Assembly: GCA_965649825.1 (NCBI GenBank) | Contig: OZ287697.1 | Coordinates: forward strand, 1,426,001 to 1,490,000 | Reading direction: 5' to 3' | DNA length: 64,000 nt | Source of the DNA: Penicillus capitatus | Taxonomy: Eukaryota > Chlorophyta | In this document: piece after piece, positions 26,101-39,874 of the stretch | Layout of the letters: each line of letters begins with the position of its first letter | Position numbering within the stretch: the stretch's first letter is position 1 | Position numbers and translations under genes: made by a program | The notes under the pieces: model-generated | The model's input: only the letters and a program-made list of their open reading frames with translations | What the model was told of the DNA's origin: nothing | Databases searched by the model: none

Positions 26101-28791
26101 CTTCTTACGTAGGAGGAATTCACGTTGTCGCCGAAACGGAGTCCATATTGCACAACTGCCGATCAGAACCTGATGAATGTGGAGTCGTGGCTGTGGTGAA
26201 CACTTTGCTGACGAATAACAAAGCAGAGGACGCAGGAGGGGCCATCTTTATCGACACAGTGGTCGGTCTTCGAGCGAACTGCTCAGATGCATCGACAGAA
26301 CAGGAAGTGGAATTCTATTCGAAGAGGCAGTGGAAGGCCATGACGCGTTTAACCTCCATTGACAATATCTGTCGATCCTGGAAGAACAATTCGGCTAACA
26401 GATATGGACCGGATGTTGCATCATACGCATTGGATGTTCAGAAGAAGATCGCCGACGAGGAAACAGGAGTCTCGGAGTTAGCGGATGGAAGTCTCCTCAC
26501 GATACACAACCACAGAAGCGGAAAACCAATACCCGCGATTACCCTAACGCCAGTGGATGAACTCGGACAAGGCCCGGCTGTGGGGGAGAACAACGAAGAC
26601 ATCAAGGCCGTCATGTCCTCCCCGGATGGATTCTTCGTCGGAAATGTTAGAGAGTCTCTGTGCGTCAAAGGGGCAAATCTCAGTGCCATTGGCTTCGTGA
26701 AGCCTGGCACGTATGAAGTTCAGATTGAGTTTGAAGGCGCAGACCTGGAGAGCTTCGAGATCACTGTAGAGGTAAAACCGTGTGATATCGGCGAAGTTCT
26801 GTCTGGAAATGGGACATTCTGTGAAACTTGCAATGTCGCCTCTTACAATTTCTCCCCGGAAGAGGATACTGAATGTCAGCCGTGTCCAGAAAACGGAGAC
26901 TGCAGCAGTCAAGTCATTCTGCCCAACAGAGGGTACTGGCACCAGACACCGTGCTCAGAGCGCGTCCAGAGATGCCTCACAGAAGAAGCGTGTGGCAGTG
27001 AAAACCGCAAGGAGGCGTTAGCAAAAATCACACGAGATGTGGAATCCTGTGACTTTAGTGAACAGTACTTGCAGAACTACACAGCGGCGCAGTGCAGAGA
27101 AGTAAACTTCGTGTAAGTATCCGGACTGCATTAAGGGGCTTGAGTTGCAGGGGCATGAAGGACCACTTTGTGGATCTTGCAAGGGGACCCATGGCAAGTC
27201 TCACTCTTACCTCTGTGAGAAATGCTTAGCTGGAATTAGCAACATCATGCTCGTCATTCTGTCATTGCTTGTCTTGCTGGGCTTATGTGGCATCACCATA
27301 AGAAGCAACCTTATTTCCGTCGTCTTATCTCCTCAGCGAAAACACACGCAAGCTGACGCTCAGTCCTGTGCTGGCTCTACAAGCAGTCATACAGTTCATA
27401 CTGAGCGGACAGTGGAAATGACATCCATGAGAACGATCCGGGGGGAGGACTCGAATTCTGATCCCGATCAGGAAGCTGATCCAGTCCAATCTTCTGACGA
27501 TGTGGAACTCAAGAAATGGAAGGCAATCGAATTGCTTAAAGTTGTGATGCTCCTCTTTCTCTGTTGTATCCTCTTCGTGATTTTATTGTTTTGCAGATTG
27601 CAGTGAACTTTTTGCAGGTAACAGCCATAGCTGTGGCCGTTAGTGCAAAGTGGACCTTCGCCATGATTACACTCTTCAAAACTGCTGGTAAGTGAGACAA
27701 GTCTCTAACGTAATGTCAGAAGGCGTTGTTCTGTAGAGTTCATTAGTGCTGTCACATCAGACGCTGTGAATCGATCTGTGGATTGTCTCATCCCACTGGA
27801 AGCTTCCATCGAGCGCTCCATCGCCAGTACTCTCGTGGATATGTCGCAGCCGCTTGTGGCCGTCTTTATCTTTGTCGTTTTTTGGCTGGTAATGAAGATC
27901 AGACGTAACAAGGCTTGGATGTACCTATGGAAGCGGTGTGTCCTCAGCACCCTCGTCGTCTGTTACATCAGCTATATCTCCATCAGCAAGACACTCATCA
28001 ACATCCTCAACTGCGTCGAAGTCCAAGACTCGACTCTGGTCGAAATCGATGACACGACAGACTACTGGGCAATGGACACCCATGTTCGATGTTATGAAGG
28101 ATCCCACGCCATACTAGCTTTTTTACTGGCATGGCCATTCCTCTTCATCTTCACCCTTGGATTTCCCTTGGCGATCGCATACCTCACCGGCAAGAAAGTG
28201 ACAGAGGATTACAAGGATGGTTGGATCTATGCCGTTGCTGGGTTTGTCTACCGTTCCTACGGCCAGAAGTACATCTTCTGGGAGTCTGTGATCATGTCCA
28301 GGAAGGCTGTCCTCGCAGTCGTGGTCGTCTTTTCGTACGAACTGGGTGCCAGTATCCAAGCTGTTCTGGCCTCCTTCGTTCTGATCGTGGCACTTTACTT
28401 CCAGATGAAATGTCGCCCCTACCGCGAAGAATTTGACTGCCTCAATGAAGTGGAGAGCGTTTCCATTCTGCTTTCCTCTCTCACCTTTGTCGGCAGCATC
28501 TTCTTCAGTGACGATCGTGTATCACACGGGGTTCGTGTGTTGATGAGCGTTTTCCTGTTCTGTACAAACACCTTCTTCTTTCTCTACCTGTTAGCTCTTT
28601 TGGTAAGCTTTGCGGCCGAGTACTTGGAAAGTGTACTGGTCAAAGAAGGTATTCATTCCTTGCCGGTAAAAGGCACATTTCGCATTCTCCGTGCCTATCT
28701 TTTCGATTACCTGCTCGCTCATGTGATAGCTGCCATGATGCGATGGGTCAATCGAGGCAGATCTCGTCGATACGGCCATTGTGCAGTTTGA
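23181..28791 (+). CDS. R3: complete beta-helix / Cys-rich / multi-TM surface receptor
   Basis: Seven exons: 23181-23559, 23624-23942, 23996-26061, 26113-27101, 27151-27540, 27597-27687, 27737-28791. They join to 1762 residues. The ATG at 23181 starts a signal peptide (MRHTFVGLLLICVVF) and follows a TATAAAAA at -61. Exon 2 is the 319-nt conserved module (SLSKRI...TRTW...GVFLVK). Exon 3 (~233-921) is the shortest beta-helix of the family here and contains a 104-residue unit duplicated almost perfectly. Exon 4 has CETC, CPENGDC and GYWHQTPCSE. Exon 5 has GHEGPLCGSC, the first membrane span, an acidic/Ser-rich loop without the VPVNE motif, and KWKAIELLK. Exons 6-7 carry about eight further spans with NRSVDCLIP, FVYRSYG, FWES and CRPYREEFD. 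Introns are 49-64 nt. Divergent from R2, convergent with R4. A surface receptor or adhesin is the best reading. Confidence 0.92.
24939..25680 (+). repeat. 312-nt tandem duplication inside the R3 beta-helix
   Basis: Units start at 24939, 25251 and 25563 with the same opening (NDASTSGGAAFV), a period of exactly 312 nt or 104 residues. The first two are full length and nearly identical over long stretches (CRLADGSAEYGGGITAVSS in both); the third is partial and decays after ~115 nt. The in-frame period keeps whole beta-helix turns, about four coils per unit. Confidence 0.92.
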
Positions 28792-31054
28792 AGTGCTTCA
28801 TCATCATGTGTTAGATTTCTTTCTGTCTGATGGGAATAAGAAAGACAGCTGAAACCTACCCCCTTTCAGCGATTGAATGATTCTTGGTATCGTGAGAGAG
28901 GACAACGATTGCGAATGGAAAATCGTTTCGTCAGAAGTAGTCTGTGATTCAATTGGCGTCCGTCTCTCTATCAACAGCAATTGGCGTTTCGTGGATGTAG
29001 AAGGGCAACAGTGATTGCAAGACCCGTAAGAATGACGTCTCAAGATTCTGATTCTAATCGAACCGAACAGCAGAATGTTCCTAATGCTTCATTGCCTTTG
29101 TGCTTCCCTCTGATCATAAGCGAGACGCGTGTTTGTCTGTCGATTCAGAAATCTTCTGCGGCAATTGCACAAGTCTTGAGCTGCATTTCACACGAAGATC
29201 CTTCGACGGTCACATCTGACACGCAACATCAGGACAGAACACGAGGACGATGACAGAAGCGTTGCATCGTTGGAGATCGCGTTCCAAAGACGACGCCTTG
29301 AGAATCACACGAAAGAACGCAATGATCACAAATGTTCGCATGGTACGAATCATATCGCTGCACATTTATTGGCACAGAAGACCAACGAGACATTAGAAAG
29401 AAAGAAAAGACAAAGACTTAATGCGCTCATCGTCGCACAAGAATAAGTCCCTGACAAAATGCGGGATCGTTTCGCCTGAAGGGCTCGTCCTCCACAACGT
29501 TTCCCTCGCTTCTGTTAACCAACTCAGAGGAGTTGCTGGCGTGTGCCCTCGACCAGCCAGTGCACGTTACGCAGGACAGCTCGCTCCAGAAAGGCAGCAA
29601 TGGAGTCTCTTACTATATCTATAGGAGCAGAAGGTGCGCAGGAGAATGGATTTACGACGATGATGTTTCTGACGGGTGCACGCACCAGCCGACGATGACA
29701 GAGCATTCTGGACACACGGCCGTGGAACGAGGTATGAGGTCCAAAATTGCTGGCCTTCGAAGTCGCCTTCTGCGATTCCGAAATCGACGGGGACGACGTG
29801 CTTACAACGCGCACCCTCTGCAAAGACAGTCAACATCAAGACTTCCGTAGGGGAGAGCAAAGGCACGGAACTCGGGATGGACTCCAGAAGTCTCTATTCA
29901 CACCGTGCATTCGGACTTGCAATCAAGCTGTCAGCCTGAGCTGAAAGAAGGCTTAACGACGAAACGTCCGGTCACCTCGCAGAGACAGAGCAGAAGGATT
30001 GCGGCGAACAGGGTGCATTTGGCCGGTGCTAGCTTCGATTTGCTGTCGGTGCATTTAGTAGGCCGAGACAATCAGCGAAGGAATGGCGATTGCGTATTGG
30101 ACGGTGTCTCTGGCTTTATGCCCAATTTCATTCCCTAGCTGCGGACTGGATGGCAATGAAGCTCATTGCGTTTGGAAATGTTTTGCATACATACGTACAG
30201 CACGCTTGACGGAGAGGACAGCTCGGACTTCCACTGAACCGCAGTGCCAGCGACAACGGGATACTAACAGACCGTTGTTGTTTACTAGCAAGTGGCAAGA
30301 GACGCTGCGGTGTCGTCAAAGCGAGAACGCGACCTAGGGATCCTGTAGACCGCGTCCTGAAACGGAAGGATGAAAGGACGGCGATTGAGACAGAACTGCA
30401 TAGGGATGCGACGCTCTTTGTCGGAGAGGAAGAAATCCTGGGCTGCAACGTGAAGGGCGACAGATGACGGTTTCTCTGTCCTGTGGTGTCGAAGGTTCAA
30501 AGCCTTGCCGCGAGCTCGAGAGAGAGTGTCGGTCGATTTTGTTAATCGTATACTCGCTTGTGAATCCAGCCAGCCGATTTCACGATGCATAGTGAGTGCA
30601 TACGGCCGCCGATTTGTCGTCGCACCGCGAATGATCTTGTTTGACTGTAAAGAGCGCTATTTCTCGCTGTTGTCTCTGAACATCGCCTAGATACCTGTTT
30701 CCATCGTGACTAGTTCAGCAGAAGAAGTAGATAGCGGCGATCTCGTTGTCAGCGACAATAATCGTACGATGAGGAAATGTCTGTCACATCGCTCACTCAC
30801 TGTAGGACTGTGGCGGATGAGAGCAGCAGAAACAGAAGCCGTCAGTTGCGTCTGGATTGAATTCGAGAATGGCAGAAGTGATCGACTACTGTTTGGAGAT
30901 GTCACATCTAGAAGATCCTTCGTTGTCTGCTAAAAAAGACACAATCCTTCCTACCTGACATATTCAGCGTCCACTAGGGAGACGATCTTATCTCTGTACA
31001 TGGGTCACACTCATTAAGCATTTCTTCAAACAACTGTACGACGGTAGAAGAGTG
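28792..31054. other. intergenic, R3-R4 convergent spacer, unresolved
   Basis: Many short overlapping open frames on both strands (for example 29533-29850 and 29567-29866). None has a motif I can name. The first ~60 bp after the R3 stop resemble the f1/psi6 3' flank (TGAAGTGCTTCATCATCATG). Confidence 0.35.
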
Positions 31055-31230
31055 AGTGTCATTACTTCAGACGTTGTAAACAAACGATTGCTTACAAAAG
31101 AACGAGAGTGTCTTCCGTTGTTCGCGCCCCTCCTTAAGTACCTCCCGATCAGGAGGGGCGACTAATACGTCGTTGATGCGATGACTACAAGTGCCATGAT
31201 GAGTCATCGCTTAATACTGTAGGAGTCCAC
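31055..31230 (+). repeat. inverted repeat, left arm (partner 41898-42077)
   Basis: 176 bp matching the reverse complement of 41898-42077. By eye the only differences are one substitution and a 4-nt indel. The arm contains a perfect inverted motif, GCCCCTCC...GGAGGGGC (about 31126-31159), able to form a hairpin. The two arms face each other across ~10.7 kb that includes psi3, R4 and psi4. No target-site duplication was found at the outer ends, so it may be a terminal inverted repeat or two insertions of one short element. Confidence 0.92.
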
Positions 31231-32269
31231 AGTGAGAATGCGAGAATTGATAACTATTTTGCTGTAGTGTACGCAGATAGAGTCTCATCGTGGCACATCA
31301 AGAAGAAAACAGCCCTCAGTCGTTGACAAGACTGGTATTGCCTTCAATTGCTGCACTAGCAGCAAACTAAGGTTTCCCATCTTAAGAACGCTATAACCTC
31401 CATGGCCTTTATATTTATTAACTCGTGCAGAAATCCAGTTAGGCAGGTGCTACTAGATCAAGAGATATAGGTTAAGAAGAAGGCTTTACACTAAAAAGGC
31501 AAAATCCTCCACTGCCTGAAGACGGCTCGCGAGTATCTTTATTGTTTGTCTGTTCTAGCTGGCAAACTTGTCTCGTTCTCACTGTTGATCACTCTCCGCG
31601 TCCTTCGGGTGAGAAATCTGTTCCTAGACGCGTTTCTGGAGGATGCTGTTGACCACCGAAAACCCACCTTTCGATTCACTGTCCCCAGCGATGCCGATGA
31701 GACCAAACCTGTGAAGCTACCTGAACCTGTCATCAAACTGCCCATTTCCCCTTTGCTTCTGGCCGTGTTCCAATCATCAAAACCCTTCACAGTGTCGCCA
31801 TTCCGTGTAAGATGGCAAGAAACAGGAGCCATTTAGGGAGTCGAGCCAAAGGCTGGCTTCTGCTGTTGGCCATTCCTGATGCAACGGTGTATCTGTCGAT
31901 CAGAAGATCGACGCGTGCGCACTCGTCATTTGATGAAGGGATGGCTGTCCCTCAGGATCTGGGCAGAAAGACAAGGCTCTGAAAGACATCCTTCCGAGAA
32001 AAGCCCGGAATTCTTGTTTTTGAATTAGTAGTTAACTCGGTGCTAATTCTTACTCTTTGATAACATCGGTGCATTATCTCTGCATTCTGGCAAAATAGTG
32101 AACGCGAAAAAACAACAGCAGACAATGGTGCTCGTTTGGCAGGTAACGAAATCGGCCAAAAGAATCGCAGATGTCGCCTCACAGGACAGCAGCACGCACG
32201 TGCTTCCAGCAGCATCAAGATCTCGATAACTTCCTCCGAATCTCTCGGAGGGTGAATACACGACATCTC
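31231..32269. other. intergenic inside the inverted-repeat segment
   Basis: A ~96-codon open frame exists on both strands at 31539-31836, without recognisable domain. Nothing else can be supported. Confidence 0.35.
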
Positions 32270-32600
32270 TCCCACCGACCGAGGTTCGTTCTTTGGGGAT
32301 CGATGATCATGTTGTCTTCTCGCATCCAGTCGAAACCTATACCCAGTACATTCTCCGTATTGATCTGTTATCTCCAGATGAGTAGCTGTCCAGATCGTCA
32401 ATAGTTTGATAGACTGAACAGCGTAGAGAGCCTTTCTGTGATGGTCTCTTCGATCACATTTGTATCAAGCGTTCGGTTTCATGAAGATGCCCTCGATCAC
32501 GGCATTCGGATCATGACAACGGCGTCCGCAGTAAGAGCAGTGTCATTCTTTTTGTCTTTCTTCTGTCGTTCACGGCGACAAGTGTAGCGAAGCTGTTGAA
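32270..32600 (+). pseudogene. psi3: short relic of the membrane domain
   Basis: In one frame the sequence reads LWGSMIML, then after a deletion ICYLQMSSCPDRQ, a stop, and FDRLNSVESLSVMVSSITF, matching FWES.IML, LYFQM.CRPYR.EFD.LN..ESLSIL and SS.TFV of intact copies in order. The span between the two halves is missing, and stops occur within and after it. It is oppositely oriented to R4 and isolated from any other family exon, so it is a decayed fragment. Confidence 0.75.
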
Positions 32601-33486
32601 AAGTGGCTTGGCAGCAAGCGACGTGTGTTACCGTTTGGCAATAGGCACATTGCTTGTCCTCATAATCTGTTGTATAGATTGCCAGCTTGAAATCATAAGT
32701 AGGGCGGGTTTGGTTGTTTCAATAGAACGTGTGGAAATGCTTACCGAAGCCGTCGGTCCAGAGCTTCCTCATGCCAGTCTGTCTGTAGCCACATTAAAGA
32801 AGGTCTCTTGGAGTCTCGAATGAGCGACAACAAGACTTGTTTTCGGCCTTTTGTACTGTGTACTGGCTGTTGTGTATTTTCGGAAAACGAACAATGAACA
32901 GAGTAAATAGAAGAATGCGACGCTTAGTGCCTTCGATATGGATTTCTGTGATCCAGAAAGCGATGCGCTATGAAAACATTCGATCCACAGCCTGGCTTCC
33001 TGACAATTTAGCCACGCGACCATTTGCAGTTCTGCAACGAAGCGTAGGGAAACACAGAAGGTCGAATGCCCATGGTGAGTCAGAGGGATGGAAGTAGTAC
33101 GTAAGGGATGCCGACTGCAATGGGAAGGTCGCTCACAAAGTAAATCGTTCACCGTCAAGTGCTTTTGTCAAACGATACAAGAAGAGTATGCCTAAGAGAA
33201 TCAGAAAAGATGGATCTGCATGCGGGACCGAAAGATGACTCCGCTGTGCCGTCCATCCTTGCCAGATGGAGACGGTGATGATGTCATAAAAAACGTGCAA
33301 AGGGAAGGAAGCGGGTCACGGACGACAAGAGACGGAATCTCAATATGTCACTGCACTCACAGAAATCAGCTCTTCTTAAATCCTGACAGATGGGAAGATG
33401 TTCGGTAGAGACATTCAATGTTCAAGTCACAGGGTAAGGAAAACAACAGGTGTACACCGAAACAACAGATCACAGTCTTCCGTTTA
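32601..33486. other. intergenic, 3' of R4
   Basis: No feature recognised. Short frames at 32769-33158 have no motif. Confidence 0.4.
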
Positions 33487-36400
33487 CTAGAGAGATGTCG
33501 GCAGCGCTCCAAAGAAAAGCTTATGAACAGCATTTTTCAGGCGTTCGAACAGGTAATGGTGAAAATAGATCCACAGAATGTGATGAGCACCGCCATCCGG
33601 CTTGTAAGGCACTCCCTCTTGATCAAGAACAATTCTCAGGTAATCGGCAGCAAAGATCACAAAGACAAACAGAAAAAGAAGAAAGAGCGCAATGTTGCAG
33701 AATGCAAGACCGACAGTGATGAGGATACGGACGGTGGAGGACACGTGCTCGTCTCCGAAGAACATGCTTGAGCCGAAAGTCATCGCAGAGACAAGAATAG
33801 ACAAACTCTCCATCTTGTTCAAGCTGTCGAATTCTGGACGATAAGGACAGCACATCATCTGAAGGTAAAGAACAAAAAGGAAAAGGAGCACGACAAGGAC
33901 ATGTTGCAGGTTGGCACCCAGAGGGTACGAGAAAACGACAATCACTGCCAGGATGGCCTTTCTGAACATAACGACAGACTCCCAGAACACGTAGTTCTTT
34001 TTGTAGGAACGGTACAGGAAGCCGCAGGTCTTGTAGATCCATCCGCGCGTGTAGTTCTCTTCGACGTTTCTGACGATGAGGCAGGCAGTGATCAACGGAA
34101 AACCAAAGGAGAAGACGATCAAGAAAGGCCATCCCAACATGAAGGCTAACAAGGCATGTGGACCCTTGTAGCATTCGATCTTGGTGTCTGTGGACCAGTA
34201 GTCTGATGTGACGTCGATCTCGGAATCGACCGAATCGTGAACCTCCACGCAGTCCAGAATGCTGACGAGCGTCTTGGTGAGGGAGATGTAGCTGATGTAC
34301 AGGACGGCGATGGTCGTCAGGATGATCTTCTTCAGCAGATAGGACCACGGCTCGCCTCGCTTGACCTTAATGGCTAACCAGATTATGCTGAACACGCAGA
34401 TGACTCCCAGGGGAAGACAGCTGTCGATGATGACGCTGGCGATCGAGCGATCCACCGAGGCATCGTCCGGGACGATGCAGTCCACTGACCGGTTCACCGC
34501 CTCCGACGTAATGCCGCTGATGAACTCTGCAGAGAACGAAATGTAACAAGACGTTCTTCTGAAAACGCTCTTCTCTCACCTGCGCCTTCGAACAGAGCAA
34601 TCATCATCGGAGTCCATTTGACGTTGATGGCGATGGCGACTGCTGTCACTTGCAGAAAGTTCACCATGATCTACAGCAGAGTGTCATGTTGTCCCACGAG
34701 GCCTGCCATCTCTAACCTTGAAAAGCTCCGCAGCTTTCCATTTCGCCAGTTCTGCATCTTCGGATCGCGTTTCGGACACTTGTGCTGACTGCAGTTCTGG
34801 ATGCAGAAGCTCCTGCGGTACGCGACCGGTGACCATCATCTCCACCATTTCTTCATTGACAGGGACTGAGGATGATCTGTTTGGTAAAGACTTCAGCTGG
34901 CGTATGGATCTAGCAGACTTCCTCCTCGGATTTGAAGTTGAGATCGTGTTGCTTCTCACTGTGACATACGAGAGAGCCAGGAGCACCAGGAACGATACGA
35001 AGACCAAGGCATAGTTGCTGAAACCGGTGAAGCACTTCTCGCACAAAGAAGAGTGAGACTTCCCATGGGAGGCTTTGCAGGATCCACACAGAGGCCCCTC
35101 GTGTCCCTGTGATAACATACCTTGAGCACAACACACCATAGCACCCAGAGATCACCTCTCTGCACTGAGCTTCCGTGTAGTTCTGTTCAAACTCCTCATC
35201 GAATTCACAGCTGCTGATGTTTCTTGTCGTTGCAGCCATTCTGACTTCCCTGTCTTCTGAACTGCACGCCTCGGAAGAGATGCACTCTTGGATGTGCTCG
35301 GAACACGGAGTCTTGTGCCAGTATCCCTTTGCTGGCAGGATGACTTGAGTCGTGCAGTCTCCATTCTCCGGGCAGGGATGACATCCGGTCCCGTTGCCTG
35401 GCATGAGGTTGTATGTGTCAGCGGTGCAAGGCTCACAGACGGTTCCGTTGGCAGCGGCCACTTCACCGAGTCTGCATCCCCTGATGTGCACTTCCACCAC
35501 AAGCGACTCGATCAGTTCTTCACTAAAGTCGATGATGCATTCGTAGACGCCCTCCGGTCCGAACCCGACAACTCCTGAGAAGTTCCCGACGCCCTCGTTC
35601 ATCTCAATATTAACGGATCCTGAGAAAAAGCCGTCCGGCGAGGTCATTGCAGCTTCGATTACTAGACTGTTTACACCGGCGGCTGGTCCCTGACCCAATC
35701 CGTCGACGACTTTCAGTTGGATAGTAGGAAGAGGTTCTCCACTTGAGTGTCCTTCGACGGCAAACCTGTTCCCTAACACTTCTTCTATAGCACCGTGTAA
35801 GTTGTCAGGGATGACAGTCATGCGAACTCCGGCACCAGATGACCCAACATCGTCCCCATATGTACCAGCTTGGTTGCCCTTCCAGGATTGACAGATGTCG
35901 GCTGTAGATCTCAGTGCGTCCAAGGTCTCCAACTCTGCTCTGTCGGAGAATTCTGATCTGTTTTGCCATCTCTTATGTCTGGAACAGCTTATTCGAATGC
36001 TGTCGATGTCTGATGCTAGAATGGCCCCTCCAGCATACTTTGCTTCGTTCTCAGAGAAGACAGTGTCTGTTAAGGCCAGGAAAGAACAGTTGTCATCTTG
36101 GATCGTGCAGTTTGCCTGATCGGATTCTCTGACGAAGGCTATGGCACCTAAGCACAAGACTCTGCATCCAGTGGATGATGCAGTCGTCGGTCTCACCTCC
36201 GTATGCGGCTGTGTTGTTCCGAAATGTGGATCCATCAATCTGGACAGAGACGGAGTGCGACGAGACGTTGTTTAGGTACATTGCACCTCCCCAACGCCCA
36301 GCGGTGTTATTTTCAAAGATGCAGTTGTTGCACAGAAAAGAGGAGTTCTTTGATCCGAAGACGACGCCGCCAGACTCATTGGCATGACACCGCGAGAAGT

Positions 36401-39400
36401 GAGCGTTTTCCAGCTGGATCACGGAGTCATGAAACCACAGTGCACCTCCGTTCTCTGATGATGTTTCTACCATGGAGACACTGTGCCCTCGGATCTCGCT
36501 ATTATCGACCGCCTCTATGAAGCCCCCTGAATCTGTCCCATTGTTACCACTAAAGTGAGTGTTCAGAAGGTCAACTGTCGAATTGACAACACTCAAGCTG
36601 CCTCCAGCTGTTACAGCACTATTTCCCACCATGCTGCAATTCTCAAACCTTGCAGCGGACTGCATCACCAAACACACACCTCCAAATAACAGGGCAGTAT
36701 TGCTTTCAAATGAGCAGTTGACAAATACACTAGCCATCGCACTTCTTCGGATGACTATGCCGCCAACAAATTTTGCATTTCCGCGACTGAATCGAGAATT
36801 CAAGATGTGAAACTTGCTGGGTTCGAAGCTGACGATGCTCCCCCCGTGCCCGTCTTGTGCGGAATTCTCATCAAAAATCAGTCCATCTCCAGTAAGTTCT
36901 GATCCGTTGAGCATGAAAACAGCGCCGCCGAATGTCCTTGCCTTGTTTCGGAGGAATCTTGAGTTTTTAAGTCGCACTGTGCTCGAATCTGCTGCAGAGA
37001 TAGCGCCTCCACGTTGCAGTGATGTGTTGTTTTCCATCAAGACATTGCGCATGCGAAAAGCACTTTCTGTGTCGATATCGATTCCGCCGCCAGACGAGCC
37101 ACTCATCCCATGGGAGATGGAGGAATCGCTGAGACTCACACGCGCACTATTATAGATGGTGAGAGCGCCTCCCTGCGCAGCACTTCCATTGGTGAAAATG
37201 CAATGACTCAAACTGGCATTTGAGGCATCCACGTAGACCGATGCACCACTCTGTTGAGCGGTGTTTCCCAAAAAACGACATCCGGTCACCGTGGCAACGC
37301 TCTCGACCACAACAGACATTGCACCTCCAAACATACCAGAGTTCGCCTCGAAGGACGAATTTGCTGCGCTCATTCGGCACACCGCCGAACATCTAATGCC
37401 GCCAGCACCACTGGCACTTGTACTGTTCGCCACGATGATGTTCCTGACGGCCATTGTCGAGTTAGCAGCATAAACAGCGCCTCCATCATCTTGTGCTCTG
37501 CAAAAAGCAATGGTGCTGTTTTCTACGGTCATGCGGGTTCCAGGAGAAAGACCGATGCATCCGCCGAGATGTGCAGTACCATTTGTAAAGTAAGAGCTGG
37601 AGATTCTGATATCACCGTCAGATGATAAGATAAATCCTCCACCGTCACCAGCAGTTCCGTTATTGAATCGACATAGATGGATGGAGATAGTGCAATCACT
37701 GTTGCTGTAAAAGCTTCCGCCTCCTCCAGCTGCGGCGTTCCCCGAAAAGAGACTTCTATGTACTTCCACTGAGCTCATGGTCTGCAGAACGACCACGCCT
37801 CCGAAATCGGCTGAGTTGTGAAGGAATGTGGTCTCCGCGATTTCAGCTCTGCTATGATTTGCGGCACCGAGGAAAGCTCCGAAGCCAAGTCCTGTGTTGT
37901 TGGCCACAAGGGACTGTTTCGTAAAGATGTGTGATGTTTCGGCAACAATGCAGTGACCAAACCCCCTTGCTGTATTTGATACGAAAGTCGCATTGATGAA
38001 GGACAGAGAGCTATTCTGATGCGCACTGGCAACTCCTCCATTGAGTCTGGCGGAACTGGATCTGAAGATGTCATTCTGAGACATCAACTGGCTGTTTTGC
38101 TCTGTAGCGATACATCCTCCCTGTGTTGCTGCTGTGCCTCTTTCGAACTCCGAGTCCCTGACATTCGCCAATGTCCTCCGGATGTGAATGAACCCTCCCT
38201 TGGATGCACTTCCATTCTGAAAATGGCATGCTTCGACCGCCAACTCCGAATCTGTGACGCGAAGACTCCCACCGTCATCCATTGCGGAGTTGCCACTCAT
38301 GACCGAATCAATCATCGATAGGGATGACGAGTCAACGAAGCCAACACCGCCGTGTTCGCTTGCCTCGTTATCTGCGAAGCTGCATCTCTTAATAGAGACC
38401 GCGCTGTCAGTCTCGGCGAACAGGACACCTCCCTTCTGGGCTCTGCCGTTTCGGAAGTCCGAGTCGATAAGAGAGACGTTGGAGGACTGCATGGAAACGG
38501 ATCCTCCCCAGTATCCTTGATTTCCCTCGAATCGTGACTCTTGGATCGTAGCCGTCGATCTGACGAGATGGATGCAAGCACCGAAGGGCTCGTCTTTGTC
38601 AAACGCTTCCACTGAGTTACGAGAACAGGTCGAATTCGTCAGGGTGAGTGATCCTTCCACGACATGCATCGCAGCGAGATGGTTGCGAACAGCCCTGATG
38701 CCGTTCGCCACTGTCTTCGATGCAGCCGGAGCATTCAGAACGGATGGCTGACGGTCGTGCTCTTCGGTCAGACGATTCCTCCTGGTTGTGAAGTCTTCGA
38801 TTCTGTTGTCCAACGACAGGATGGCGCCGCAGCCGCTGCTCGAGCACTGATTGTCCGAGAACTCGACGTTTCGCATGTCGAGTGCCAGACACGATGTTGA
38901 GTGGACCCAGACGCCTGCAGCGTCGACGAGTCGGTTCTCTCTGAAGGACACGTGGTGCAGAAGCAGAGTACGGTCCGCCGGCGACGAGGCACACCCCTCT
39001 ACTTCGATCACCGCTTTCTTCTCCCCCGATTCGCCGAAAGAGCATCCCTCGAACGCGAAGTTGGCGAGAATCGAACCTCCGGTTCTGCAAGGCATATACC
39101 GTCGACGATGTCTCTGCGAAGGACAGGACCTACCGGACGAGGAAGACGCCTTCGTTGTCGCGGGGACACGTGAACGTCGCTTTCTTGACTGCCTTCGGGA
39201 ACACGCCTTCCTCGAGCTCGGCGTGTTCCACGAACGCGCTCAGGGTCAGCGGCCACGGGAGGACTACGCGAGCGGAGGGTCGGATTATCTTCGTCGAGTC
39301 GAACAGCAAAGCGTCTCCTTCATTCGTACAGTCGACGAGCGACTGCACGTCGCTGTCGATTGCATCGAGCACGTCATCGTCTATTGTCCACGTTCTCGAG

Positions 39401-39874
39401 CTCTCGTCCAAGTAGCGGCGGATGTCGACGCGTCGCAGAGAACACTCGCGCTCTAGAACACGCGCTCGGTGAATCGTCTGAGAGGAGAATCGGGAGAGAA
39501 ATCTCCGACCTGGTTCCCTGGCAGCGTCGAGTCCTTCGGATTGAAGCAGAATGCGTTCTCCGTTGCGGACCTTCGCGTAAGAGTATAATGCCGACGATTC
39601 GCTATAGCTATGCAGGCTCACAAGTGATGATTCGACAGGAGTCTCCGAGAGGACATCCTCGCCAACGGTTGACAGTGTACGGCGTCGGACGGGTGTCCGC
39701 GTGTCCCCTGGCAACGAAGCAATTGCACATCTCCGTGTCGGAATGCCATTTACCTTCATGAGTGGAGTGGGGAAACTGCTGGTCGTGTGCTGTTGGCTCT
39801 ACGTCAGCAGTGGACGAAACAGAGAAGCTGCATGAAGCGCAGCACAGCAAGAGAAGAATCAACGAGCGTCGCAT
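33487..39874 (-). CDS. R4: complete beta-helix / Cys-rich / multi-TM surface receptor
   Basis: Eight exons in transcription order: 39874-39754, 39707-39510, 39452-39134, 39084-36197, 36147-35156, 35106-34717, 34670-34580, 34526-33487. They join to 2012 residues. The signal peptide starts MRRSLILLLLCCASC. Unlike R2, R3 and R5 the N-terminus is split by an extra 46-nt intron (39708-39753). Exon 3 is the conserved 319-nt module (ERECSLRRVDIRRYLD...). Exon 4 (~213-1175) is the beta-helix. Exon 5 has CEPC, CPENGDC and GYWHKTPCSE. Exons 6-8 hold GHEGPLCGSC, the first span, a loop with VPVNEEMVEMMVTG and KWKAAELFK, and about eight spans. Introns are 46-57 nt. R7 is a close paralogue with matching exon lengths, in the opposite orientation 16 kb away. 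R4 lies inside the 11-kb inverted-repeat segment. Function inferred as a surface receptor or adhesin. Confidence 0.92.

Noticed and set aside
33623-34348. 241-codon minus-strand frame inside R4
   Set aside because: Same strand as R4 but the wrong frame. The R4 frame carries the conserved span motifs.
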